Shown: positions 10,449 through 22,520 of the stretch, one piece after another
Layout of the letters: each line of letters begins with the position of its first letter
How positions within the stretch are numbered: position 1 is the stretch's first letter
Source of the DNA: Utricularia gibba
Taxonomy: Eukaryota; Streptophyta; Magnoliopsida; Lamiales; Lentibulariaceae
Length of the DNA stretch: 64,000 nucleotides
Assembly (NCBI GenBank): GCA_002189035.1
Contig: CM007990.1
Location: 5,084,001 to 5,148,000, forward strand
Direction: 5' to 3'
The notes under the pieces: generated by a model
Databases searched by the model: none
What the model was told of the DNA's origin: nothing
The model's input: the letters and a program-made list of their open reading frames with translations, nothing else
Position numbers and translations under genes: made by a program

Positions 10449-12896
10449 ATGAGTAACCCACCGCCGATTAATCAACCGCCACCGCCTGTGATTCCTACTC
10501 CACCTCCAGCATTATTTCCGCCGCCTCCATCCAATGCAACACAATCTCCTCCAACTTCGCCGCCCCCAACATCATTTCAATCTCCACCACCTCCGGTAGC
10601 TGTTTTTTCGCCGCCGCCACCGTCTTCTCTGCGTCCACCTCCACCTCCACCCACCCCTGCTTCCATTAATCCACCTCCACCAGCTAATCCTAACAGTTCA
10701 CCTCCTCCACAACCACCGAACTCCCCTCCACCAACCGGCGAACCACCGCCACCTAACCCCCTGAAAGTTCCCCTCCTCCTCCGGCGCCATTTCCTTCTCC
10801 AACTCCATCTGTACCACCATCAGGCCCCCCTCACCCACAACACCAGCCCTTTCTCCTCCACCTTTAACCCCGCCTTCAAACACTCCTCCAACACTGATAT
10901 CCCCACCGCCTCCAATAAATGTTCCGCCATCCCCTCCCTCCATAGAACCAGCTCCACCACCGCCGCCGCCGCCGCCACCACCACCATCTAATCGAGCTTC
11001 AACGCCAATTGGTGTACTAATAGGCGTCGCACTTGGTCTTCTTCTGCTTGGAATATTTGGTAGCGTAGCCTTTTGTATTACAAAACGAAGGAAAAAGCCT
11101 TCTGGAACTCATGGCGATCATATTCTCCCAACCGCTGGCAGTTCCTCTCAAGGGTCAGGTTAACGCCAATCACCTTCAAGTTTTTTTTTTTTTTTTTTAT
11201 AGTAAAAGTTGTTTTCATTGTTTCCAAGGGACAGAAATTTAAATGGTGCCCATTTTCGGAGCAGGTTCTTACATGCTGAAAATGCATGCGTACCATTCTT
11301 CTTCTTCCATCAGTGGCAAAGGTTCGGGCAATATCATCAACTATTCACCATATGAGCATGGCAACTTTCGGCATTCCAGGTTATACTTCACGTATGAAGA
11401 ACTTGTGGATGCCACCAATGGATTCTCTGCTGATAATCTCCTGGGTGAAGGAGGTTTTGGGTCTGTGTACAAGGGAATGCTGGTGGATGGCAGAGAGGTA
11501 GCAGTTAAGAAATTAAAGGATGGCAGTGGACAGGGGGATCGTGAATTCAGAGCAGAAGTGGAGATAATAAGCCGCGTGCATCATCGTCATCTGGTTTCTT
11601 TAGTTGGGTATTGCATTTTTGAGGAAACAAGGCTTCTCGTGTATGATTATCTCCCGAATGATACATTGTATTTCCATCTTCATGGTACTTGTACTGATTC
11701 TGAGCATTGAAAAGCTCTGTTCCTGGAGATGAAGATTGGCCTTTTGGTTTCACTATTTCAGGTGAAGGCACCCCTGTTTTGGATTGGGCTACACGCGTTA
11801 AGATTGCTGTTGGTGCAGCTCGTGGGATTGCATACCTTCATGAAGATTGTAAATCTTCTCCTAACCTGCAATGTGTTCCATGACTGTCTCTTTCTGCAAA
11901 AGAAATGATCTTTTGTTGCTTATTTTTCAGGCCATCCTCGCATTATTCACAGAGATATCAAGTCATCAAATATCCTTCTAGACAAGAACTTTGAAGCTCG
12001 AGTATGCTGAAACTCAGCCATGTTTCACTATCTCTTCTCATTTCTTTTGTTTTATGATCTGCCTTTCGTTTGCGCTCTTCAGGTTGCCGATTTCGGGCTT
12101 GCGAAGTTAGCTGTGGATACGAATACACATATAACCACACGAGTGATGGGAACCTTTGGGTAAGTAGCCAGTGAAGGGGACTCTGTTCATCTGAACACTA
12201 CATTTGGTGTTTTCGCCATTGCGTTATTTGGTTTTGTGTCAGATACATGGCTCCTGAGTATGCATCCACCGGAAAGTTGACAGAAAAGTCCGATGTCTAC
12301 TCCTTCGGGGTTGTGCTCCTGGAGTTGATTTCTGGAAGGAAGCCTGTAGACACTTCTCAGCCAGCAGATGAAGAGAGCCTGGTTGAATGGGTATGCTGCA
12401 CTTCTCCATCCAGTTTTCATATCAATTGCTTTCATTGTCTCCATCCATTCAGGCCCGTCCTCGGTTAAACCTTGCGCTGGAGATGGAGGGATTTGGAGGA
12501 CTACCAGACCCGAAGCTTGAAGGAAACTATGCAGCAGATGAAATGTTCCAGATCATTGAAGCTGCAGCAGCCTGTGTCCGCCACTCAGCAGCCAAGAGGC
12601 CTGCATTGGGACAGGTTAGGAAGCTTCTGGTAACTAGGGATTGGTTTACTAGCTTCAGGTGATGATGGAGGTGGGTTTTTTCCACTCTTTTGATGATTCA
12701 CACACAGGTAGCAAGGGCATTAGACAGCATGTCTAGCTCAGATTTGAGCAATGGGATGAGAGTAGGCGAAAGTGAAATATTTAATCCTCCACTACAATCT
12801 GGAGTTGTCAGAATGTTCCACAAAATGGCTCATGGCGATCCAAGTTACAACTCAGATTCTTTCAGCCAAATTAGCCAGGATCCCTTCCATCCCTGA
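10449..12896 (+). CDS. Proline-rich extensin-like receptor kinase (PERK), with two apparent frame breaks
   Basis: Exons: 10449-11158, 11265-11684, 11762-11848, 11931-12001, 12083-12159, 12243-12390, 12453-12614, 12708-12896. A Pro/Ser-rich extracellular part of about 180 aa with no clear signal peptide precedes one transmembrane helix ([20 protein letters not shown]) and a basic stop-transfer KRRKK. The kinase has the P-loop [11 protein letters not shown], lysine in [20 protein letters not shown] in VADFGLAK, and MAPEY. PERKs are plasma-membrane kinases thought to sense the cell wall. The proline-rich frame breaks twice, at C runs 10757-10761 and 10825-10830. Each is mended in reading if one C is missing, giving 621 aa, a normal length. 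All kinase motifs and splice sites are intact, so I favour sequence error over a pseudogene. Confidence 0.9.
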
Positions 12897-14693
12897 GAGC
12901 AGTGAAGAGCTACTAGAAAATACTATCAGAGAACAGGTCTAGAAGGTGAAGCTCAAAAACTCAGCCTGAGCTTTGGTTGGCATTTTACCTTCATCTCTTG
13001 AACCCTTTCACCCATGATGCCTTAATCTTCCTCATCTTTTTCTGCCTACAGCATCTCCACATGCACTCCTGGGAGCAGATTGCATCCTTGTATCCTGCTG
13101 CTGCTTTCATGGCCTGATTCTGCCTCAAACTTCCATATGCACTCCTGGGAAAGGTCAAGGGGTGCACCAAAAAGAATAGAAGAGACAAGATCTCAGGATA
13201 GGAATGTGGAGAATATAGGATAAGCTTCAGAAACTCAAGGAAACTTGTTCACAAATGACATCCAAGACCTTCCATCTTTGGTTGAAGATGATGCACTTGG
13301 GTGCAGAGATGAAATCAACAGGGTAATGGAGATGCTCCCTGAAAGTGGACAGTTTGCTTTTGGAAGCTTTTGGAGAGGAGAGGTTTGTGGTCATGTATTT
13401 ATTCTGCTTCGTTCTGGTTTGGTACTGACGGTTGACGAGTGACTGATTCTGATTATTAAATTAATTCTTGGAGAAAATGGGCCTTTGAGTAATAGGCCCA
13501 GCCCGATTGTATGTGAGAGAATGAGGGAGCTGCCCCTCACATTATGAGCCGGCCCAAATTATACGAAATGGAAGGAAGGGGCTCCATTCCGACCTACCCA
13601 TTTTTATACAACTTCCGTAAATGATTCAAAAATAGAAAATGTCTACAGAAAGCCTCCTTTTAAGACCAAGGCTTAATCGAAACATTGGTTTTTTAGTTCT
13701 AAATGCAGATTTCACAATGACTTTGAAATAGCATGTTATAGATAATATAAATTATCACGATTTGAAAAATATGACATCGAAAATGAACAATGTACCAAGG
13801 AATCATATGATCATGGAATATTCCTCGAATCTGAAAAGACAAAGCTTAGTGCAAATGATTCCATCAAAAACCCAAAATTTTAGTCATTGTATAATATTCA
13901 TATATTTTGGAAACCACTAATCATACATTGGAATCTATCATCCTTTCATTGGTGTGTGAAATAAAATAATTATAAAAGTATCTGCTTTATAATAATATAT
14001 ATTATTTCTAATCAAATCAATATTTTATTTAATGATGTTTTGTTGGCTTTAGCATTAATTAGGAAGGAATTAACTACCTGCCGGAATCGCTGAGTTGCCG
14101 CCGTTTACTGATTTGTGGGCTCGAAGCAAATCAAATGATCCACGAGTCCCAGTGCTCGGAGTGCTCTCCTCTCCTTTATCTTTTCTGTTCTGCCGTCAGT
14201 CAGTTTTTCTTCTGGAGTCAGTCTGCTCTGTCAAAAGACAGAGTTTTTAATGAAACCCAGAGTTGCAGACAACTCCTCAAATAAGGTGTAATGAAAAGCT
14301 TAAAAGAAGAGCAATGGCGTAACTGAAACGAGAACTGGGGTAACAACGGCTTCACTTTCTACTTTGTACTCTGGATATCGATCTACAGTTTTTTTTTTTT
14401 TTTTTCGGTGAGGGACCGGGCCCTCCACCATCGGATTGATTCAACATTGCTCTGGGTATCCTCAAATTCCATTGCTTTCTTCTTCTGTCTCGAGATTTGG
14501 GTCTGTTGCTTTTTCGTCTCTCTCCTTGAATTCTGCTTTGCTGTGGTTTTGTGTTCCTTTTTCTCCCTTCTGTCAGGCTAAAATGGCCGACACGTAGAAC
14601 CCACAAATTGCAAGACCAGACAAGGAAATCCTCTTGCTTCTCTCTGCTTATATTCCTCCCATTGTGTTCTTTGGTTTCTCTCTTGCGGCTGCG
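12897..14693. other. PERK 3' flank, AT-rich spacer and MIZ1-like leader
   Basis: The first 500 bp is probably PERK 3'UTR and contains a short direct repeat (ATGCACTCCTGGGA near 13061 and 13137). After that comes an AT-rich spacer, with a T17-type run near 14390 and a pyrimidine-rich leader before the next start. No gene is supported. Confidence 0.5.
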
Positions 14694-15446
14694 ATGAAGA
14701 CAGTGGAAGCTCATGATTCGCTTACATTCTCTAGAAGGTACTTCAGTTGGAAAAACAAAGTTGCTGAGGAGCAAGAGGATGATGATTTTGAAGAACCCGC
14801 CATTGCTTTCACCGCCAAGTCTGCAGAGAAACAGAGCAGTTCTGATCCGGCGCCACGGAGAAAGCTCTACCTGATGGCGGTTCCCAAGTTGCGTTTTGCA
14901 CTTTCCATGGGATTAGGTAGGAGCAGAACCCAGCACACTTCTGGGCTGGGGACGAAGGTCCTGGGAACCCTTTTCGGACAGAGACGCGGCCATGTCCATT
15001 TCGCTTTCCAAGAGGATTTCAAGCAAAGACCAGCTTTCCTCGTGGAGCTAGCAACTCCGACAAGCATTCTTGTTAAGGAAATGGCTTCCGGGCTTGTAAG
15101 AATCGTTCTGGAGTCCGAGAAAAAGACGGAGAAAAAAGCGATGAAGCTTCTGGATGAGCCCATCTGGAAAACCTACTGCAACGGGAAGAAATGTGGGTAC
15201 GCGATTCGCAGGGATTGCAATTTGGCGGAATGGAAAGTCCTGAATGCAATCGGGCCGATTTCAATGGGCGCAGGCGTGCTTCCGGCGCCCGTAGAGGCCG
15301 GAGACTCCGACCCCGACGGAGAGATGATGTTCATGAGAGCCAAGTTCGAAAGAGTCGTTGGGTCCAAAGATTCAGAAGCCTTCTACATGATGAATCCTGA
15401 TGGGAACGGAGGTCCAGAGCTCAGTCTCTACCTACTCAGACTCTAA
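14694..15446 (+). CDS. MIZU-KUSSEI1-like protein (DUF617)
   Basis: An intronless gene of 250 aa. The DUF617 domain fills the C-terminal two thirds. GTKVLGTLFGQRRGHVHFAF is the hallmark block, followed by FLVELATPTS, MASGLVRIVLE, the CNGKKCGYAIRR segment and a final PELSLYLLRL. The family founder MIZ1 acts in root hydrotropism and is associated with the ER; other members have no assigned role, so the function here is inferred only at family level. The start at MKTVEAHD is preferred, since an in-frame extension 20 codons upstream starts without a good ATG and is unlike the family. An acidic stretch (EEQEDDDFEE) precedes the domain. Confidence 0.9.
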   Translation: MKTVEAHDSLTFSRRYFSWKNKVAEEQEDDDFEEPAIAFTAKSAEKQSSSDPAPRRKLYLMAVPKLRFALSMGLGRSRTQHTSGLGTKVLGTLFGQRRGHVHFAFQEDFKQRPAFLVELATPTSILVKEMASGLVRIVLESEKKTEKKAMKLLDEPIWKTYCNGKKCGYAIRRDCNLAEWKVLNAIGPISMGAGVLPAPVEAGDSDPDGEMMFMRAKFERVVGSKDSEAFYMMNPDGNGGPELSLYLLRL

Positions 15447-17782
15447 GTGACTCTTCTTTGCACCAAAGAATAAGATCTAGTCCATTTCCTTGTTATGTAG
15501 TCCATTTTGGATTTGCGGTGTGGTATAAGAGAGGCTGGTAGTGGTGGTGAGAACTCAGAGGAGGTATATCTGTGAATAGGAGGTATAAGCTTCACTTGCT
15601 TGTCCTTGTCATCTATACCATGACCCATGGCTCCGGCCGACCGGAGTTTCATCTAATTATTCCTGTCTCCATCTCCCTCTCCCCACCTCCATGTCTTCCA
15701 CTGGTTCAATGGCAGACAACCACTAACAACATCTCTGCATTCAAAACACCATCATTCCCCCTGCTTGAATTCAGCGTCTGTAAATCATTCCGATTGGAAC
15801 ACAGAAAATTAATGATACCCAGAAAACGTAAACAATTATTGGATGTTTCTTCGCATGCGCCGCTGAGTGACAAAACATTGCCCCTGTCGACACATCGCAG
15901 GTACATGTTGGAGTGAAGACAAGAAGTGCTGGGCGCAGAAGGGCCAAAATTGTCTACTTGCAGACTCTACTCCCTCCCCGGCAGCCCGCCCTGTTCTCTT
16001 CTCTTCCAAGTTCAAAACTTCAAACCACTCCCTCCGCCGCCGAAGATCTGCTATTCAAACGGACGGCCGACCGGCAAAATGATCAATCCATCCCACTAAA
16101 TAATGATGAAAATCGTTTTCGAAATATAAAATATACTAAATTAGATAATAAAATTCTCAATATATCTAATCTATAATATTTCTTATCATGATTAGAATAT
16201 ATTATTTAAGAAAAAATATATTATATTGAAATTTTGGAATTTTCTAAACATAACAAGAACTTCTCAATTTACCCTCTTATATAGAACATAAATTGGTCGT
16301 ATTTGATAACAAAAATAATTTTTATAAAAAAAAATATTTTACACTGAATCTAATAATATGAGTGTAAACTTCAAACTAAAGATGGTATAAAGTTCTTTTC
16401 AAGAAAGTCAAATTCCATAGGACCTTTTGATTTATGTAATGGGTATTGAATGAGTTTAAATTATTTGGGGATGAAATATATCAAAATAATTCTAGATATA
16501 AGTGATATAAAATTAATTATCAACATATTTAATTGATAATTTTGGACAAATTTGAATGAATGTATCTATGTATTTGATCGATTTAGTATAAATCATTATT
16601 AAAATAATAATAATAATAGTGCATGATATTTCATTTGCACCAAATATAAAATAAGTCTCATCACAAAAATAGATAAAAATTGTCATTTAAATATTTTTTA
16701 TTTTTGAATTATCGAGAATTAAAATAAAAAGAAAATGATTTCTGATGGTCAAAAAAAACGTGTGAAACAAAAGAAGTTATTCTGGCGGTCCTCTTGGACT
16801 GGTCTAAAAGCGGTTTCCATTCTTTTCATGCTTACTGTCTCCATCCCCTTCTTCTTTCCACGTGTCACCGTGGCCCCACCCTCCTCCTCTTTTCCACTAT
16901 TATATTAATTAATTAATATTTATCAAAATGAAGACGCTTGTTGGGCCTATTTTGGGCCTACCTTTCCGCAAGCAAACCTCTCTGTCCACCCATTAAGCAA
17001 CTGGACACTGACGAAGCAAGCATCCCGCGTATTTTTCGTATTTTTGAAAAAAAAATAGAATTATTGGAGAAAAATACGAGAATAATTCAATTAATGATAT
17101 ATTTGAATTATTTATTTTTAGATAAATGAAAATTATTTAATTAAAATTGAAATTTTTTTTATAAATAAATGTATGGTTTCTATTTTTTTAGATATAATTA
17201 ATTATAATTATAAATTTTGAATGATATTGAATTCCACACAATTTTGTAAATTGTTGAATGAACTAGTTATTTAATAATATCAATTAAATCATTAAATATT
17301 CATTAGTATAAATTATATATTTTTTTATAATTCAAATAATGAACATTCAACTTATTTGAAATATTTATTATTATTTTGAATCCAATGCAGGATAATCATT
17401 AAAACTTTTTGATTTTCAATAATATTTTTATATAAAAGTTTATGAACATTCTCAAATCTTGTAACATTGATAGAAATTGAAATTGTATTTGATGTATATT
17501 TTTTAAAAATTTTTACTTAGATGAAATATTTAAGATAAATGTAAATAAAATAAAATAAAATATCGATTAAATTTCTGAAAATTATATTTGAATAAATTAT
17601 GTAAAAAACATATTTATTAAAAAAAACATATTTACGAGTAAAAAGATAAGAAAGTAGTTTTGGAATGTGAATCGCCGTACGTGCGTGTGGTCGGTTACAG
17701 TTTACCGTCTTCAGGTTTTTGGTTTTCTCTGCTGCACTGCGCTGCAATGCAACAAGCGACGCAGAAGCCTCCTTAAGCTACG
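15447..17782. other. Convergent intergenic spacer, very AT-rich
   Basis: About 2.3 kb lies between the 3' ends of the MIZ1-like and LRR genes. It is dominated by A/T runs from 16080 to 17640. Short frames in it show neither family motifs nor plausible splice structure. Confidence 0.6.
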
Positions 17783-19237
17783 TTACGAGAAGATAACAAG
17801 GACGGCAGCCATGGACAATGCTACGTAGAGAGAGACGCCAAACCCGTTTACAGAAGAAGCTGCTACCGAAACTCGATCATGTTCCCTTCTGGCAGATGAA
17901 TATTCCGCAGCACGGTGCCCCGCGTATTTCATGTTGCTAGTTTCGCTGCATCGTTTCATCCCAGGCGGCGCTGGGGTGGTGTCGAAGGGGATGCAGAGAT
18001 TTGGGTTTCCCCAGGCCTCGAAGCGCGGCCCTAATCTGCTGTAAAACCCTGGTGAGAATCTCAGCGCCCCTGTTAAATTGTTCCCTTGGACGTACATTGC
18101 GCTGATGTTTGGTAAAGATTCGATCTTTTCTGGGATGTTTCCGATCAGATTGTTGTGACTGAGGCGCAAGAATCTCAGGGCTTTTAGATTAGATAGGGTG
18201 TCTGGGATTCTGCCGGCGAGGCTCATGTTTGAGAGGTCCACTGCGTTGAGGCTTTTCAGGTGGTGTAACTGCAGGGTCATGATTTCTCCACCGGTGGGAT
18301 TGTTTGAGAAGATTAGCTCTTGTAGGGAGGCAAGTTTTTGGATTGAATTCGATAACCCTCCGGTCAGTCTGTTGCTGCTCAAATCCAAGAGTGTCAACTT
18401 TTCAAGATTTCCCAACTGTTCAGGAATGTTTCCGGTCAACTGGTTGTTGCTGAGGTCAAGTTTAATCAGTGAGATCAGTTCGCCGAGAGAAGGCGGTATT
18501 TCGCCGGAGAGTGAGTTTCTGCTGATATCAAGAATCAGAAGCTGCTTCAATTCACCAAAAGTCGCCGGGATTTCGCCCGTGAGAGAGTTTCTGGCAAGAT
18601 TCAGTCGTTTCAAGTTGGGTAAATAGCCAAGATTCTCTGGTAACCCTCCTGTTAATCTGTTTTCCATCAGCACTAAAGATTTCAAGCTTCTCAAGCCACC
18701 CAAGTTGGCGGGAATCTCTCCGATGAGGCCTCGATTTGATCTGAACTCCAATGACTGTAATGTCTCAGACAAAAGCTCCCATTTCTGAGACGGAAGGGCC
18801 ACCGGAGAAACGAAGCAGTTGAAGAAGGAAAGTGATTTGAGTTTCTGTAAAGAAAACATCTTCGGACTAAACTCCACTCTTTGATCACAGGTGAGGGAGT
18901 TTTCCTGAACTGGGCCGATGCTGATATCCGTAACATACCAGAAGCCATTCATTATGTCACAAGCAACGCCCTGTTCGATTCATCAACAAAAAATCACAGA
19001 GAGAACTGACAAAAACTGCAATAAAACAGATGAGAATAACGGAACCTGAATAGGGGTCCATCCACAAGGATCCGGATAGAGATCTGATCCATTCCACCAT
19101 TTCCCAACGAAGCCCTGAATAGTAGAATACAAAGCTTGCTTCTCTGCTTCCTTCATTAACGCTGCAGAAGCGTCATCATCTTCACAAGTCACCGAAACTA
19201 TGCAAACGACGAGAACTGCGAGTCTCCAAAGCTTCAT
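17783..19237 (-). CDS. Leucine-rich-repeat receptor-like protein, PII-2 type
   Basis: Two exons, 19237-19046 and 18970-17783, give 459 aa. The start MKLWRLAVL opens a signal peptide ending near VTCEDD. A cysteine-capped N-terminal region (DPCGWTPIQGVACDI spans the splice) precedes about ten plant-type LRRs with the LxxLxLxxNxLTGxIP consensus. The tail is a hydrophobic stretch (SLYVALSMAAVLVIFS) without a kinase domain, which fits GPI anchoring or a short membrane tail. It resembles the PIRIFORMOSPORA INDICA-INSENSITIVE 2 group, linked to root interaction with a beneficial fungus. Function here is by family only. A longer in-frame start nine codons upstream exists but is less typical. Confidence 0.9.
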
Positions 19238-20764
19238 GGTCACCCAAAACCCAAAGGGTGTCAAGAAACGATTTTTACCATGAACCCAGAATCATGGAAA
19301 CAAGGAGCGTCGAAAAAGAGGAAGAGTGTAGAGTTGCAGAGGCGTAGGGTGCATTCAAAGATGAAGAAAATTTGATCGGTTTGATAAGAACAAGCTATGG
19401 AATTAATAAGCTGGCTATATTTGTTGAAGGTGACACGCACGACCGTAGAGAAAAGGATCGGAGAGAGTGATTGGGATCTAGTAAACTTGGCAGGGAAAGC
19501 AATAAAGTAATGGGGTTCTTTGAAGTTATATTTTTTTTTCATTTTGGTTCCCCGGGGGACCATTTTGCAGGCAAGCATGCATGCAAATGCAATGAAACAG
19601 AGGAGGAGGAAGATGTGGTGGTTTTTGTCTCCGGGTAGTTTGTCAGAGGTCTTTTCTCAGTTGCTGCCTGGTTTTCCGCAGAGATTGGTCTGGCATCAAA
19701 ATCAGATCAAGGAGGCATCCCTAAAACTCTAGCAAGGGTGCACTTGTGTTGGAAAGGATCATGCAACAACAAGCTGATTACCGTGAATCTGGATTTAGTT
19801 CAGAATGGAAGAAAGTGGTTAAGCAGTAGAATCTGAAACTGATGAATGTTGAAGTTAAGAATAAGAGGAGGTTATTCATCTTCTTCACAAAAAATGTGGT
19901 TTTGTAGGGGTGGCATATGGGAAGGGACCACGAAATCTGGGGTACACAGACAGGACCCAAGCACAAGCACCATTCATTCATTCATCACCTACGGGTTCAG
20001 CCCGGTCCCCCCTCGGCCCCCAAAACACAATGTGAATCGTCGTTTTCTCTTCCATTGTCCTGCTTTCATCATCACCAATGCGAAATATAGGAACCATATC
20101 TCCCCCCAAAACATTTTTCATCTTTCTTTTTGCCTTCTAAGTTGGCTACAGTGATCTAAAAAATCAGAACTTGGAAAGTTCTATGATTTTTTATGTAGCA
20201 TCTTCTTCCAGCTGATGAGCCTGGGGAAAGAAGACTTGCGTCGGGGTGGAGATGCCGCCAACAGAACAAAAAGGGTCCCCGGAGGAAATGGTGACGCGGT
20301 CACTCACTAGGCCTAAAATAAATGAATAAGCAGCAGACTTTTGGACCAGAGACATAATGGCAAAAACAGACAGCCACCAACTGGGGTAGATTTCAGCTTA
20401 TGGAAAAAAAAATTCCATCATGAAGATGAGATACCAAGTTGAAGGTGTGTGTATCCACGCATACCGATAGGGAGGTTGGTTGTTTGAAACTCGGTGAAGA
20501 GAAGGGAGATTAAGCAAGAAGATGATGATCAGTTCTGAGTTTGAAGAAGATTAGTGTGCATTATCATTCAGTTATGTGGGGACAGAGCCCGGTGGAAGAT
20601 GCTCGGACATAAAGAAACCATTATGTCTCAGTAATGTGACGACTGCCATGATTTGGTTATAAAAGCTTAGAATGTAATACAGGGTGGAGAAATACCTAGG
20701 AAATGGCAATGGCCTATTATGAAGCTTTTATATATAAAAAAAGGCTCATAGCTTTCAAGTTGTC
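19238..20764. other. LRR gene promoter and spacer, no gene seen
   Basis: This region holds the upstream sequence of the LRR gene and a spacer before the CRWN remnant. Open frames are short and unlike known families. Confidence 0.5.
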
Positions 20765-22301
20765 ACGGATGTGAAAAAGTTCCACAATTTATGGGGGTGG
20801 AAGCATAACCTGCATCTTCACCATCTTCATTTTCTAGATGGTCATCAATCTCGTTTGGGTTTTCACCAAAGTTCTACACAGTCCCATTCAGCTCCTCAGT
20901 CACCTCCAGAATTCTGGTCAACTTACCCAGCATCAGAATTACCAGGTGCATGGTTAATTGAAGCCTGAAAGTCATAGAAAGTACATGAGTCTACACAATG
21001 AATAGACAGCAAGAGGTGGCATTCATGAAACAGAAAAAGGAAGGCAATGCAGAAGTAGACTTTAGCACCTCTCTCGTAATGCTTTGACTTAAACCCTTCA
21101 GAAGGATGGGTTCTCCCGGTATTTTCCACATAACGAAATTTTTTTTCCAGAAACTCCATTCCCCAAAGCCAGCTTGCCATCCACTCAAAATTTCGACAAT
21201 TCCTAATTCCTAAATGCTTCAGGATGGAAACAACTTTCTCTGTATACCGCATGAACTCTTGCTGCATTGTTTTCCTATGAAATGGATCATGAAGCTCATT
21301 GGCATCCTTCAGAATTTCTGTCTCCTGCTTTTCCATCTGCTGTTTGTTCATGGCAGTGTTCTCTTCCTCAAGCTTTAAAACTTCCTTCAAGTGCCTGGTA
21401 GTTTTCCATCTCAATCTTCTTCTCCAGTGCTGTCCCTCTTTCTTCAGAAATGTTCTCAATTTCCCACTTTTTCTCTTCTGCATCTCATCCCCAAGATGCT
21501 TTCTGGAGACCTCAAACTCATCGATTATATATATTCATAATCAAATCGAGCTTTTTCATGAAGTAACAATTGCTCATACTTCATTGAAACTTCTGAAAAG
21601 ATTATTTTGAGAGTTTTAACATATTTCAATTCTCTCATCACATCTTCATTGAAACTTGAGTTTTCTTTCCAAAAAAGAATAACCAAAATTCTGAAAAGCA
21701 TAGATCATCTCAGCAACTGAGCGCTTCTCAGCATCCAAAGCACTTCTCATACTTGATTCACGCTCCTCCTCTTCAGCAATATCTATTAAATTTGCTGTTC
21801 TTTCACGTTTAAGCATCTCAGATGCTTCTCGAACTGATCCCTGAAGTTCTTCCTTTTTTAAAGCCCACTCATTTTTCTCGAGTAGCAGCAGTATCATATT
21901 CTGCTGATAATTCAAAAGCCGGAAAAAAACAAGGTACTGCCAATACGTCACACGATACGATAGGAAAGCTTAAGAGGGGTTCCACTTAATGAAAAACTTC
22001 AAGGAAAATGCATCCATCACCTCTCATTCGAGGCGCTGTATTCAACACCTCGTCGCCTCTCAATCACGTCTCTGCACTAAGGCCTTACGTAACAAACCCG
22101 CCTCCCGAAACGTCTTCCAGTCCTCCATATCTCTCTGCGCTCTGGAATCCCATCATCGTCACTCCACAGGATCGTCGGAGGCGCCCCCGGCTCATCGAAG
22201 AAAGCCACCACTTTCTCCTTCCTCGAAGTGTTTATCATGCGATCCGCCCAACTCTTCTCAGCTTTGCCGCCCAAAGTGGCGGCGATCGGGCGAAACCGCA
22301 A
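20765..22301 (-). pseudogene. Decayed CRWN/NMCP (nuclear lamina-like coiled-coil) gene
   Basis: Scattered blocks on the minus strand follow the order of a CRWN1-type protein. At about 22301-22180 there is an N-terminal part ending VVAFFDEPGAPP. At 22128-22081 EDWKTFREAGLL is in a different frame, followed by RDxEATRC with stops. The first coiled coil, YQQNMILLLLEKNEW, is near 21914-21870, then EMLKRERTANL. A later coiled coil, LLLHEKARFDYE, FEVSRKHL and ETEILKDANELHD, covers about 21570-21290. The conserved carboxy end HKLWNFFT lies at 20800-20771. Frameshifts and stops separate the blocks, and the large central coiled-coil exon is missing. Probable intron remains suggest a decayed gene copy rather than a retrocopy. 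Boundaries are approximate; no functional protein is expected. Confidence 0.78.
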
Positions 22302-22520
22302 CCGTGGCCGCTGGTCTTCTCCTTTTTAGGAGGTAGACAAACTGGAGGATTTTGTCCTGTAAAGGGTAAAACGGTAAATAAACCAAAAGGCCAAACCCTA
22401 GCCTATAAAGACCTTCCGCACTGGGTGAAAATTTCCTTGCTTCGGTTATCTGTACATATCAGAGGCTCCTAACCTGAACGCGATTTTTGTACAGCGTTAA
22501 CGGGTAGGTAATATACAGAG

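Noticed and set aside
10698-10943. Gly-rich open frame on the minus strand
   Set aside because: It is the antisense of the PERK proline-rich codons.
14352-14774. Minus-strand frame of 140 aa
   Set aside because: Contains a poly-A/T-derived lysine run and overlaps the start of the MIZ1-like gene in antisense.
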